This document shows positions 35,000-47,081 of a DNA stretch of 64,000 bases, one piece after another. The stretch spans positions 1 through 64,000 of the forward strand of contig MU831935.1 in assembly GCA_029204225.1 (NCBI GenBank). Direction: 5' to 3'. The stretch comes from Diphasiastrum complanatum. Its lineage: Eukaryota; Streptophyta; Lycopodiopsida; Lycopodiales; Lycopodiaceae. Position 1 is the stretch's first letter; every line of letters starts with the position of its first letter. The translations under genes and the position numbers were made by a program. The notes beneath the pieces were generated by a model that saw only the letters and a list, made by a program, of their open reading frames with translations, searched no databases and had not been told where the DNA came from.

Positions 35000-36799
35000 A
35001 TATACGTGAGAAAATCCTCTGGCAATAAGTTGTGTCTTTCTCCTGTTGATGCCTCCATCTGCATTGTACTTGACTTTAAAAATCCATTTGCAATCAACTA
35101 CGTTTCTGCTAGCAGGTAATTTGACAACCGTCCATGTCTGGTTCTTGATAAGAGACGAATACTCTTTATCCATAGCTTCTTTCCAGAGATCTGAATCAGG
35201 CTGACTGAATGCCTCTTGGATAGACATTGGTTCCTGAACAAGATAGGCTGCAGACACGTCGATATACCTCTTAGGTGGTCAGCTAGTCCTTGATGATCTT
35301 CTGGGTAATAAAGGAAGTTAATCATCTCCATCATACTATAGTTGCTGAACTGCAACATCATCATCTTCTGATACGTCGTTGATTTGTTGTTCGTCAAAAG
35401 TAGAACAGCTTGGACCTTCAATGGGAATAGTCGACTAAGAAACTGGAAAGTTCAATGTGTCGGCTACATGGGAATTGCCTTTTCCCTTGAGGTCTTGAAA
35501 CTGATCTTCGATGAAGATGACATCCCAGCTAGTGAATATCTTCGACTAGATGGGATTGAACAACTTGTAGGCTTGATCTGAAGTAGTGTAGCTGATGAAA
35601 ACACATTTGATACACTGGAAGTCGAACTTCTTCCTGAGATCATGAAGTATCTAAGAAAATGTCGTACATCCAAAAACTTGTAGGTTTGATTAAGAAGGTT
35701 TGCTACCTATCCAAATTCCGAATGGTGTTTTGTCTGAGAGGCCTTTAGTAGGACATTTGTTCTGAATATAGGTTGTTATTGAAACAACCTCAACCCAGAA
35801 GCACTTCGGAAGTGTCGCATATGATAACATGCACTTTGCCGATTCAAGTAAGGTTCTGTTCTTTCTCTCAACAAGACCATTTGACTAAGGCGAATAGGAG
35901 GTAATGTACTATTGCTCAATGATGTTGTTAAGGTAATACTCCTTGAATTTGGTGGAGATGTATTTTTTCCCATTATCTGAACTCAGTGCTTTGATTCGTT
36001 TGTCAGTTTGATTCTCAACATGCTCTTTGAATTTCCTGAATTTGATGAAAGCCTCTGATTTCTGTTTAATAAAATAAACAATTGTTCTTCTGGAGAATTC
36101 GTCAATAAAAGTAATGAAATACTTTGCATCTAGCAATGAAGGAGTTTGCATGGGTCCACATATATTTGTATGAATAACATCTAACAGATCTTTTGCTGCA
36201 TGCCTATGGTTTGATCTAAAATGAATCCTAGACTGCTTTTTAAGGATGCAGCTATGACAGACATGGAGATCAACCTTACCAGAAGGATAGTCGAGATCAA
36301 GAACCATGGATTGTCTGGACATGTTCAAAACAGATGCATAATTCAAGTGTCCTAAGCGATGATGCCATAGTAATGTTTTATTGACTAGAACAGAGGTTTT
36401 CGAGGCCTCACTAGACTCAAAATAACAATGTGCCAATCTATATAAGTAACTCTATCTCCTATCAATAATTTTGCATTGATCAGATTCGAATTCTACCTTA
36501 TGACCTAAATCTGTAATTCTACTTATTGATAACAGATTTGTAGAGAGTTTAGGAACATATAAGACTTTTGATAGTAATTTGAATTAATCATGCTGGAATC
36601 ACAATCTTATAGTACCTTCACCTTCAATAGTGTGAGTACTATTGTCACCAAGATGAATAAATTTCTTTGTGTTGTAAGGCATGTAGTAGTTGAAAATCTC
36701 ACATTGATTGGTCATGTGTTGAGTAGCTCCAGAATCCAAAAACCATGAATCATCCAAAAATGCGCTTTCATCTTTGACCATGAATGCGCCTTCATCCAC
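35000..36799 (-). pseudogene. Copia C RT, integrase and protease remnants
   Basis: RT N-terminal part at 34976-35257: DLWKEAMDKEYSSLIKNQTW and DCKWIFKVKYNADG. The palm and everything downstream is deleted at the LTR junction. Integrase at 35909-36436 is a 175-residue open frame with LLWHHRLGHLNYA, CHSC, FITFIDEFSRRTIVYF and a core Asp changed context (LSSDNGKKYIS instead of DNGGEY). Protease region at 36599-36799 keeps WFLDSGATQHMTN. Stops separate the blocks. Confidence 0.8.
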
Positions 36800-37495
36800 T
36801 TTGACCTAGGGAGATGATGAAACTGTGTTTGCATGTTGATCAGGTTGCTTGGCTACATTCTTCGCTTGGAGAATTTGGCAATCATTGATCTCATGGTTAT
36901 TGCGCTTGCAATAGCTGTAAAACATCTTCTTCTTCGACTATGGATCTGATGATTGTAGTTGATTTTTTATTGTAGATATTGGATTGTAGATATTTTTGAT
37001 TATCAGATCATCACCCAGTTCTCATATGTAGAGGGCAAGCTTGAAAGCAATGTCATAATTGCATCTTGATCGTCTATGACTGATCCGACAGTGGCCATCT
37101 ATTGCAAGAGATTCTTAAACTGGCTAATGTGACTTTAAAGAGAATCACCAATCGACATCTTGAATGTGAAGAATTTCCTTCGTAGATGTAACCTAGTAGT
37201 TACGTCCCTCATGTCATATAGTGAGTTCAGGATGTCCCAAACATCTTTTGACGTTTTAGCTTCAGCTATGTGTCCAATATGTGTATCTGATATATTGAAG
37301 ATAATAAGCATGTAAGCTTTACCATCCTTCGATTTTCACTTTGAGTATTGTCATCTTCAGGTTTTACTTCTATACATGTAACAACACCCGTAACTTGTTG
37401 GCAATTAGCAAGGCCTTCATCTTAAATTTCCACAAATGATAATTGGATCCATTCAGCTTGTCTGCAATAAGACCAGCTTTACTTTGAGAATCCAT
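36800..37495 (-). pseudogene. Copia C zinc-knuckle and Gag remnants
   Basis: The minus strand reads a start MDSQSKAG at 37495 and degraded UBN2 sequence leftward. A zinc-knuckle remnant with NNHEINDCQIL is at about 36880-36920, its first Cys lost. A shortened segment at about 36965-37000 (TTTGATTATCAGATC) replaces the linker seen in Copia B. Confidence 0.7.
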
Positions 37496-37639
37496 CTGGA
37501 ACTTAGTCTATCGATTGTATCGATGATGTTAAGATGTAGTAATGCCAACAACATGAAATCAATTCTCTGATATTGAAAGGTTGAAAGGAACTGAAGGAGT
37601 TTGATATCAATATAATATCACAAAAGATATCAAGTATTA

Positions 37640-37785
37640 GAGCTTTCGCTCTGATATCGAAATAGTATTAGGCCCTAATAGAGATCACAAGTCTGATACC
37701 GTGATGGTTCAGATAACGAAGTAGTGATCTAGCATTGATACTATGGAAGAATGTTCTGATACCATATAGGTACGCTCTGATACCA
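37640..37785 (-). other. Copia C leader with multiplied PBS-like motifs
   Basis: The true PBS, GCTCTGATACCA at 37774-37785, abuts the LTR. Four more versions precede it: GCTCTGATATCG (about 37648), GTCTGATACCGTG (about 37691), a shorter TTGATACTATGG (about 37736) and TTCTGATACCATA (about 37754). Confidence 0.6.
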
Positions 37786-38440
37786 TGTCAAAAATAGGAT
37801 GGTTAAATTACATCGGAAACTCCTACTTCCAATGCATGACTACACCTATCAAAAATTGAACAAAGCAGTAGTGATGATAATCATTTTCAATCTTTAGCAA
37901 CTAACTTTTAAATCGCTAGATACTAAGTGATTACATAGCCAAACATAAAGTATTGAATTCTTAGACAATTTATATCATTTACAAAAGCAATACAGAGATG
38001 CATGCATTTGAACATATACTGAATGCAATAAGAAGATAGGATTGATGCAGAAAAACAAAATCAGATGCTAATGAGTGGAAGACAATAGCGGATAGAAATT
38101 GCGCACTCTCAGTTGTCTCTAAGTAACTGAGAATAAGTCTGATAATAAGCAGCTCTATTGATAAGCAGTAGTGCAATAACAACTCTAAAATAAATCTCTA
38201 AAAGACTGAGCTAGAATGCTCAAGAGAGTGCAAACTTGAAAGCTTGATAGAGAGCTAACTATAATACTTTCTGATTGTGAATGATCTGCTTGATAAGAGC
38301 GCAGAAAGCATCATGTAATAACACTTAGTCCCTTCACAATTCACAATGTTGATGCGTCGCTTCAAAACTTCTTCACTTGATACTTGATACAAATTATGAA
38401 TATGAACAACTATATACTAAGCAATTTACTGTATAATTGG
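37786..38440 (-). repeat. Copia C 5' LTR, first part
   Basis: Starts TGTCAAAAATAGG next to the PBS. It matches the left LTR fragment to about 38280 and, further on, the Copia B LTR at TATGAATATGAACAACTAT. It is broken off at about 38440 by an insertion. Confidence 0.7.
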
Positions 38441-38444
38441 CAGT

Positions 38445-39230
38445 GAAACTGTTGGAAAGCCAGTGAAATTGCCGTAGTTCAGGAGAGCCAATTTGGGTAT
38501 CAATAGAAAGGAGCTCTTAAGCAGTTGTTGTTGCATATTTTGCAAATCATCTAGCTCTGCTTGTTCTTCCTCCTTCCTCCTCTACCAATGCTGCTTCTCC
38601 CAAAAACTCCATGAAGCTTGAAACTATGCCCTTGCTCTTGAGGTCGACTTGCTTGAGGCCAAGTACGATGCGTAGAGCGGTGCCAAACATTGGAGGTGCA
38701 GCTATTATGGAGTCGAGAGGGCAAGCACTCTTATGAAGGTGAATGCAGACTCTTGAATACAAAGTTTAAAACAAAAAAAGGTTCGAATTGGTTTCCGATT
38801 CGAACTTGTCTAGCCGATTCAAATCGAAAAGAATTGGCCGATGTGAATTGGCATGTAACCTTGCATCCACTACAATGAAAGAGGATGAGGTAATTGCATA
38901 CAATGAAAATGCAGGGAAGCAATAGCACAAAATCCAGCAACCAATAGCATCCATGGTGTTTTTGCTCCTTCTAATGATTTTTTCTTCCAAAATATATTCT
39001 CGATGAAATTTCCAAGGCCGGGTTTAAAGAACCCACTGCAATTCAAGCACATGGATTGCCTATCATGGTTAATGTAACTAGTAAGGCTGTATATTTTTTT
39101 GAATTTATAAAAAAAAAGTAAAAACGTTTCGAAACAGCGTTCTTAGGTATGGAACGCTAGTGTTCCAGAATACAGACACTCCTGAAACGTGTTTCGGATG
39201 CATGTACGATATCTATATATATATATATAT
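38445..39230. other. insert segment of unknown origin inside Copia C LTR
   Basis: No recognised domain. The minus strand shows two short protein-like pieces, SSFMEFLGEAALVEEEGG (about 38575-38625) and GLGNFIENIFWKKKSLEGA followed by a hydrophobic stretch PWMLLVAGFCAIA (about 38910-39020); the latter could be a fragment of a membrane-protein gene. At 39126-39195 three palindromes cluster, and a TA run lies at about 39212-39230. Confidence 0.3.
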
Positions 39231-39530
39231 CATTATGTCCATGACCAGTACATAGGATTCAGTATACTCTTAGTCTTGGATACATGATGGTACTCCAATG
39301 AAATAGGCTGTTAGTTATGCCACGTCATACTGGACGTGACCCAAAAGTAATTAACACCTTGTGAGGCCCAGAACACACTAAATGGAGTTGGTACAAGGTT
39401 TGAGACAGTGTATGCATGTGTAGAGTTATAGCAATTCTATGAATAGAGGATCCATGCATAGAGACTCTATTATAGATGAATCTATGTATAGGGGAGTTAG
39501 GACCTTGCATTACCAATGCTCACGATTGTT
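39231..39530 (+). mobile_element. solo or truncated LTR of the Gypsy II family
   Basis: The reverse complement of this stretch closely follows 17408-17703, from TTATGTCCATGACCAG to GAGTTAGGACCTTGCAT. No Gypsy internal sequence is attached on either side. Its right end lies at the start of the Penelope-like RT remnant. Confidence 0.7.
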
Positions 39531-40625
39531 GTTTTACCATACTTGCCAAATTTCTCACAGGAGCTCTTGGTATGATGTCACCCTTCCTCATGGAAGGAGC
39601 AGGCCTTAAAGCAAATACATACAAGAGTATCCTTAGAGCTGATACGATTTTACACTGGCAATGTGAGTCATCAATGGATTTCTATCTGAATCTAACTTCT
39701 CTGATTACCAATATGTGGGTTGTAGATATCTCAAAATGCTATGAGAACATTCCCCCTAGATGGCCCAAAGGGTTTAAAAACCATCATGAAAAAGGCAATA
39801 AAATATGCCTTTAAATATTCCAGATATGAGCTTTTATACTTTAAATGGAATCATTCACGTGAAGCTTTCAATTGGTCTTGGAAGGCAAAACAATCACAAG
39901 ATTGGCATTCTTTGGATATAAATTTACTCTATCAATGAAACGACTTCTTGATTGATAATTGTATTGTCAGGCTTGGAAACAGAATCTGGAGACAGACACG
40001 AGGTATCCCTATGGGTTTTTCTTGCTCACCTACGTGGTGCAATTGGTATCTTTCCTTTTTTGAAGCCAAATGTATTAAGAGACTTGCTAGATTGGGTCTA
40101 ATCTCATTTATGAATGACTTTCGACATTCTTTTAGATATATAGATGACATTTGCTTTATCAATAACCCTAATATCGAACTTTTTATGGACAAAACACAGG
40201 TAAGGAGCCTTGATAATCTATTCTGGATTTATCCCCTGACCTTTCTAGAAATAGAAAGAAAAATGGTTGAAGGTAATAAAAACAACTTTCTAAATATTTT
40301 TATTACCTTCCATAATTTATCCGGCTTGACTTGTCTTTCTAAATACGACAAAAGAAGAGAATTACCCTTTCCTTACTTACAATATACACATCTGGCTTCA
40401 AACAGACCGACCTATAATTCTTATAAGGTTATTATTTCACAAGTTATTGCCGCAATGTAGTGCTGTAACTTGCAAGAAACTTTTCCTAATGAGGTTGGAA
40501 TACTTGACGATGATTTTCAAAAAAATGGATTTATGAGAGATAAGTTGTGTCAGATCATCAATAAGATACTTTCGTCGGAAACATTTCCCGGTTTGTCATA
40601 CATTTTACCTCACAATATTGTTGTT
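39531..40625 (+). pseudogene. Penelope-like (PTHR21301-type) reverse transcriptase remnant
   Basis: Three plus-strand frames together show an RT quite unlike the Copia and Gypsy enzymes here. MWVVDISKCYENIP (about 39714-39755) fits RT motif A with its catalytic Asp. After a frameshift and a stop come TRGIPMGFSCSPTWCNWYL (about 40000-40055), the GIPMG box, and FRYIDDICFINN (40131-40166), where YIDD is at 40137-40148. Then follow a conserved C-terminal block with YDKRRELPF and a region ending near VIISQVIAAM, a TAG stop at 40458, and further in-frame-like sequence to about 40620. Domain order and the GIPMG/YIDD pair match the Penelope-like and protist RT family as I know it. The GIY-YIG endonuclease was not seen. 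It is decayed by at least one frameshift and two stops. Confidence 0.7.
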
Positions 40626-40703
40626 CTTTTGGTGGGCAACTAGCTATCCCTTTTGGGGAGCTAACTGCCCCCGAAGGGATTCACTAATTGCGGGTCGGTT
40701 GGT

Positions 40704-40833
<130 letters not shown>

Positions 40834-40835
40834 CC

Positions 40836-41284
40836 GTAAACATTGTCTGCATAAATGAACCAAAACTGTCACTCTGTAGAAATGAACTAAAACTGTCACA
40901 GGCGAAGGTGTCGCAAAAAGACAACAGTGTTGGGTTTTTGCAAAAAACCTGAAGGTTCCCTTAAATGTGATTTAGGATTGTCCCACACTTTGTCAGAGTC
41001 ATTTTCTTAACATTTGAGACACTTAGAAAAATGCGACTGCTTTTTACTCGTGATTTCTGTCAGGTGAAAAATACGAAAAATGTGACATTGCATTTTTACA
41101 AGGGATGTCTGACAGGCGAAAAATGCGACACTATTTCAAACTCCATGTATTTCTGCAGACTGTGTAAAAACACTTGTAATTCTACAGACTGTATAAAAAC
41201 ACGGAAAAATCTGCAGAACTGGATAAAGAATGGATGAAGATTAAAACCGATTAGTCGATTAGTAAGAAGGAAAATAATCCAACA
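40836..41284 (-). repeat. Copia C 5' LTR, second part
   Basis: Matches the end of the Copia B LTR from GTAAAC...CATAAATGAACCAAAACTG to AATAATCCAACA. Contains the family's repeated GCGAAAAATGCGACA-type motifs. Confidence 0.75.
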
Positions 41285-42830
41285 TGTTCAGGAAGAATGT
41301 AAATCCAAAGGTGGATTTACAAGTGTTTAGATCTCCTGCCCCCAACTTGCATCTGAATAAATATTGAGAATATCGATTTTGTCGTTGTCGAATGCTCCAT
41401 AAAAAATGCAAAAGTCCATAGTAGCTCAAAGATATCTCAAAACTCTGATAAGAGTCTTCTAATGTGTAATACCAGGATTGTTCATATACTGACTTAAGGA
41501 ACTGACTACAAAAGCTATGTATGGTCTGGTACAGATCATCACGTACATAAGAGATGCTATTATCGAATGATAAGAATACTCACGCATCCGCTCCTTCTCT
41601 TGATTGTTCGGGGACACTGGTCCTTTGACATCTTGAGTCCTGACTCCATTGGTGAGGGATCTAATTTGCCATTCATCAGATTATATTTGATTAAGACATA
41701 GTGAATGTATCTTTTCTAAGTAATGTAGATCACCTTTTGTTTTTTGTCTCTTTGGATTTGAATACCTAGACAGTAATGCACTTCGCCCAGATCGGTCATG
41801 TCAAATTTGGAAGATAGCATTGTATTAGCTTCTTTTATCAAATCAATACATTTGTTGAAAAGTAATGTGTCGTCCACATACAAAGTGATGATAATAAAAG
41901 AATGTTGCACTAACTTGAAGTAGACATTCGAATCTGAAGTGTTTGGTTTATAGCCGTGATCGATAAGAAAAGTATTGATCCTTTGGAACCATGCTTGAGC
42001 AGATTGTTTCAAGCCATAAAGTGCTTTATGGAATTTACACACATGATTGTGTTTACCTTCAATATTGTAGCCTTCAGGTTGCACCATGTAAATGTCTTCT
42101 TCGATAACTCCATTAAGATATGTTGTTTGTACATCCATTTGATGTACTTCCAAATATGTTGCAACAACAAATGATAATAGAAGTCTAATAGAATAATATT
42201 TAACTACTAGGCTGAAGGTCTCATTGTAGTTGACGTTGTGTACTTGAGAGAATTCTCTGGCCACAAGTCAAGCCTTTCTTCGATCGATACTTCCATCTGC
42301 CTTGTACATGCTTTTAAACAATCATTTGCAATCAACTACATTTCTGCTGACAGATAATTCGACAATTTTCCAAGTCTAATTCTTGATAAGAGATGAATAC
42401 TCTTTATCTATAGCTTCTTTCCAAGAGGTCAGAATTGAGCTAACTAAATGCCTCTTCGACATTTGTCGCTCTTGAACAAGATAAGTTTCAGACTCGTCAA
42501 TATACCTTATAGGTGGTCTACTTTCTCTTGTCGATCTTCTGGGTAGTGGTCGAAGTTTATTATCTTCATCATGTTGTAGTTGATGGACTACAACATCATC
42601 ATCTTTGGATTTGCTGCTAATAAGTTGTTCGTCGGGAGTAGACGAGCTTGGACCTTCAATAGGAATAGTCGACTTTTGAACTGGAAGGTTCGATAATTTG
42701 GAAGAGTTCGATAATTCAGCTACATGCACTTTGCCCTTACCTTTGAGGTCGATAAACTGATCTTTGATGAAGATGACATCCTAGCTAGTGAATATCTTTG
42801 ACTTGACTGGATCATACAACTTATAAGCTT
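41285..42830 (-). pseudogene. Copia D, RT and linker (right half)
   Basis: Continuation of Copia D after the Copia C insertion. RT at 41716-42264 is a 182-residue open frame with FHKALYGLKQSAQAWFQRI, the catalytic box YVDDTLLF and LGEVHYCLGIQIQRD, so the polymerase core survives here better than in A, B or C. The linker between integrase and RT is at 42376-42729 with RRSTRESRPPIRYIDES. It is cut off at about 42833, before the integrase. Confidence 0.85.
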
Positions 42831-42833
42831 AAT

Positions 42834-43610
42834 CTAGCCAAAGGCACCACTAGACACCGTAAGTTATCACTTACAAACACCTATGAGGTGAACGAATGAC
42901 AGTTGACTAAAGGGAACCGCCAAGTCAACGATTGCGGTTGACATACGATTTCATCTTCACACTCCTAGGGTTGCAACAATGCCACATTTTCATGCTCCTG
43001 ATGTGTACGAAGGAGATTCTTTTATTGTACCTCTTCACATCTTCACGATGCACCAATAACCGATCTACAAATCATGTACAAGAGCTGCTAATGGTCTTGT
43101 AAACTATAATTAGAATAACTAAAGATCTTCTGACAACTATATAATCTTCTGAACATTTGAAGAGAAGAGGATGATCAATCAATGTATTCACAGAAATCAA
43201 ACAACCAAAAGCGGTCTTCTAGTAGTTGACTCCTCAAAGTTAGTGATCATTTTAGAGAGAGTAAAGAGTATTATGAAAGATAGCATTCATTAGCTTTTGT
43301 AAGTAGTGTCACGCACTTTGTGCGATTGTTTTGTGATCTAATATTGTTGTTACTATAACACCCTTTTATATAAAAGTGCTATTTTTCATATCAGTTATAT
43401 TCATGTTGAATGTTTGAATGCCTCTCAATCTTTCTATGGACAAAATCACCATTCGTATATTCTATCAAGTATTATCCAGTAAGTATATAGTCGCTCTTTG
43501 TAACCTTAAGATTAGAGTGATTAAGCATCTACAACTAATCAAAAAATTACAAGAGTGGCAGATTAGCCACGACCTAAAGTGTATCTGATGACGTCATCCC
43601 ATCAGGTCGT
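42834..43610. other. no gene seen; possible LTR/leader of Copia E
   Basis: AT-rich and without coding potential. Copia D sequence stops at about 42833, and Copia E gag starts at about 43617 on the plus strand, so LTR and leader of E could lie here. No PBS or repeated LTR was recognised. Confidence 0.35.
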
Positions 43611-43616
43611 ACTTGC

Positions 43617-44870
43617 ATGATCTTCACTAGTACTCTTTGGAGCATGAGGGCAGAAAAGGTTTTGCGATGTTTTTCGTGTCACGTCGTTGGTTTCGTCTCT
43701 ATCGCAAGAGAGATGTGGGATACTTTACTCACAAGATTTCAGAAAAAATTCCACAGTCAGATCATGCTTCTTGAAGATCAGCTGACAAACCTGCAATGGG
43801 ATGGCAAAGACCTCACCTCCTTTATTAGAAAGATGAAAGATCTGTTCCTCTCATTATACAACGTCGGAGCAGAGAATGCAATATCAGCAGAGAAGCAGCT
43901 CACCTACCTGTTATGAGCTTTACCAAGATCTTTCTAGACAACCCGAACATTGCTAGCAAAGGATCCAGCTATCGCTCAAAAAGACAGTGATCAAGATTCA
44001 AGAAGAAGTCGAAGCTCGAGAGCATCTTGATTACAAGGACGCTTATGACCAAGCTCTCTACAGCAACAAGGAGAAGGCAAAGAAGCAGTTCAAGCCTAAG
44101 AGGGAGTCAGACCGAAGGTAGGATCGAGACCAGCAAGCAGAGGGAGCCAATAGAGGCAAATGGAAGAACAAAGAAAATTCGAAACAACAGAATGGCGACA
44201 AGAAAATATGCGTGAGATGCAAACGTGAAGGACGTACTGTCTATTTGTGCTGGCTAAATCCGAAGATTGAGTATATTCATTGTCACAAGAAGGGTCATAC
44301 AGCCATGGACTGTTACCAGAACCCAAGAAACAAACAAGCTCAAGACATACGAGAGAACAATAATAGTTTTTCCTACATCAAAGAGCCAAAAACCTCGAAG
44401 ATGGGCAAAGAAAGATCGAATCATGAAAATTTGACTGCCTACATCTATGCAGACATGTAGTGTCGACACCTGACACACAAAAGGTAATCCTTGATTCAAG
44501 AGCAACCTCACACTTCGTTACATCAAGATGGATAATGTTTGACTTTTGAAGTGTAGATCCATTAAGATTTATTATTCTTGAAGACAGATCGAAACATCAA
44601 GTGAATGGCATTGCTTCACTATGGCTCAACACAAATGGCAGAGACATATGACTCAAAGACGTTCTATTCATACCTACACTACAACAGGACTTGCTATCAG
44701 TCACAAGAATAGCAGATGTTGGGATGCGTGTGACGTTCTCAGACGAAGCATGCAATGTCATTGATGCACGCACCAGTACATTGATTACACAAGGTGGAAG
44801 AAAAGGCAACTTGTATCACTTGAAGGTACATCTACATGCAGATCAAGTACAACAAACCTTCTAGAATCCT
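43617..44870 (+). pseudogene. Copia E Gag and protease remnants
   Basis: Plus strand. Gag helix region at 43617-43916 with REMWDTLLTRFQKKFHSQ and GKDLTSFIRKMKDLFLSL (UBN2-like). Two zinc-knuckle remnants at about 44210-44315, CVRCKREGRTVYLC with His replaced by Arg, then HCHKKGHTAMDC with the first Cys lost. Protease near 44485 with VILDSRATSHFVTS, where DSGA has become DSRA. The sequence continues to about 44870 in the GAG-pre-integrase region (TLITQGGRKGNLYHL) and stops abruptly where minus-strand Copia F begins. Confidence 0.8.
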
Positions 44871-44885
44871 GCATCATGAGAATAA

Positions 44886-45720
44886 CACAATCCAAAAATT
44901 CTTCGTTAGTTGAATGTACTATAAGATTCGCTTCACGATCTTCCAATGAGACGATGAACTTGGATTTGTATTGAATTGGCTCATCCTGAACATGACATAA
45001 GCAATGTTAGGTGTGTTATCTGCAAGATACAATAGTGATCCGATTAGCTTCCTGTATGGTGTATGCTGCATCAATTCTCTTTCCTCTCCAGTCTTTGAAC
45101 AATCTTCATTTGTCAGGATTGTTCCTGCAAGCATTGGAGTATTCACTCCTTTGCAATTCATCATCCCGAAATCTTCTAAGATTTTCTGGATATATCTGGA
45201 CTGATGAAAGTGCATTTTTCTTTTGTCATATTCTCTATCAATTTGTAAGCCAAGATAACATCTAGCTTCTCCTAGGTCTGTAATCTCGAAATGTTTCGAG
45301 ATGTCGCACTTCACTTCAACAATAAGTTCTTCACTTTTGCAGAGTATTAGGGTGTCATCCACATATACAGCTACAATGATGATCTTCCCATCTGTAATTC
45401 TTACAAATCAGCTATTAGTGGTTTGAATCCTAAGGATTTCAGGACATGATCTTTCTTCTTATACCATTTTTGCATTGATTGCCCCAGACCGTAGATACGC
45501 TTGTGCATTCTACATGCATAGGAAGTGAGTTCAAAATATAGCTTGGAGGTTGATCCATATAGACTTCTTCATCTAGCTCACCATGTAAAAACGTTGTCTT
45601 TTCGTCTACGATGTGAATCCTGAGATCATAAGCGGTTGCATATGCAAACAATAGGCGTAGACTTTGGAGAGAAGGTCTTAACATAGTCGATATCATATTT
45701 CTGAGAAAAACCCTTTGCTA
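44886..45720 (-). pseudogene. Copia F reverse transcriptase
   Basis: Minus strand. The 45439-45696 piece has IHIVDEKTTFLHGELDEEVY (motif A) and a degraded region after PPSY. The 44919-45362 piece starts at the catalytic MDDTLIL, continues through LGEARCYLGLQIDREYD and the YRKLIGSLLYLADNTPN part toward RNase H. A frameshift lies between them. The RNase H domain is missing at the junction with Copia E. Confidence 0.85.
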
Positions 45721-46108
45721 CAAGTCTGGTTTTGTACTTTATAATATTTCCATTCGGTCCATACTTCAGCTTGTATACCCACTTGCATTGTACAGTCTTT
45801 CACTTATATGGTAATGGATGCAATGTCCATACCTCATTCTTCTTCATGGATTCCATCTCCTCATTCATGGCTTGGATCCATTTGTCCTTGTCTAGACATT
45901 CAATTGCTTCCTCTAATGTTTGTGGTTGTCTATTGAATCCACAGAACTCTTCAGATGTAGAAGCTGAGCTACCTGGCACAAATATTGTTGGCGCTCTTCG
46001 TTATCTTGTTGACCTTCTGGGAGATCCTTCTGGTACTGCAATGCTCTTTTTTTTATCTGTTCTGCTAGGTCCAAAACCATTTTGGTTTATAGGTGTTGTA
46101 GCAGTAGG

Positions 46109-47081
46109 CTAGCTTGCGAATCTTTCTTCGTTTGATTCATCGCTTGACTGAGGTGTGTCTCGAACATCTTCGTCTGATTGTTCATCCTCTGCTCCCTCTG
46201 TTGTGGTTGGTAGATCATAGTATTGTCTTCCAAGAACTTCATAACTGACAGCCATTGTACTAGTCTCATCAAACTTGACGTCTATGACTGTCTTCACTGT
46301 GTTTGTCTCTGGCATATAGATTCTGTAGTATGACGAATGATTGTCATATCCTAAAAGATATCCTTGTTCTGTCTTCTCATCAAGTTTCTTTCGAAGCTTG
46401 TTAGGAACATGTGCATATGCTGCATAGCCAAAGATTCGAATATGAGTCAGATTGGGTTTTCTACCCCACCATAGCTCGTGTGGTGTTGTGTGAGGAACAC
46501 CAGATCTTCTTGTCTTGTTCTGAATGTAGGCAGCTGTAGCGACTGCTTCAGCCCACAACACTCTTTGAGCCTTTGAATAGGCCATCATGCATCTAGCGGC
46601 TTCCATGAGAGTCATGTTCTTTCTTTCTGCAACACCATTGTGCTGCAATGTATAGGATGTTGTCCTTCTATGAATGATTTCTCGATCATTACAAAAATCA
46701 GTAAACTGGTTTGAGATTTATTCTCCACCTCGATCTATTCTGGTCTGTTTCAACTTGTTTTCTACGCATTTTCTGCCCAGTTCACATATTCTGTGAACTT
46801 GTCAAATGCATCTAATTTATTGTGAATGAAGTAGACTCGGGCAAACTTACTATAATCATCAATAAATGTGATACTACTGAGATCATGTTGAAAGGTTTGC
46901 AGATGTCTGAATGTACTAGCTCCAGAATCTCTGTCGTTCTATAGGAGTCCTTGACAAAAGGAGTACGTGACATCTTACCTTTTATACGTGCATCACAAGT
47001 CATCAAATTGGTTGCATTCGAGATGCTCGCCCCTGTGATTGCTCCATGATGGCTTGCTTGATACAATGCCATTGAGTTCAT
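46109..47081 (-). pseudogene. Copia F integrase
   Basis: 46109-46648 is an open 179-residue frame with LQHNGVAERKNMTLMEAAR (catalytic Glu region), HELWWGRKPNLTHIRIFGY and GYLLGYDNHSSYYRIY, ending in an acidic linker. 46812-47081 holds the start of the core. A stop in the core, near RGGE at about 46720, breaks it. Gene order matches Copia. Confidence 0.85.

Noticed and set aside
40500-40625. Possible hammerhead ribozyme near the Penelope-like RT (GTCGGAAAC at about 40575)
   Set aside because: The CTGATGAG half of the core was not found nearby and the stems do not form, so there is no support.
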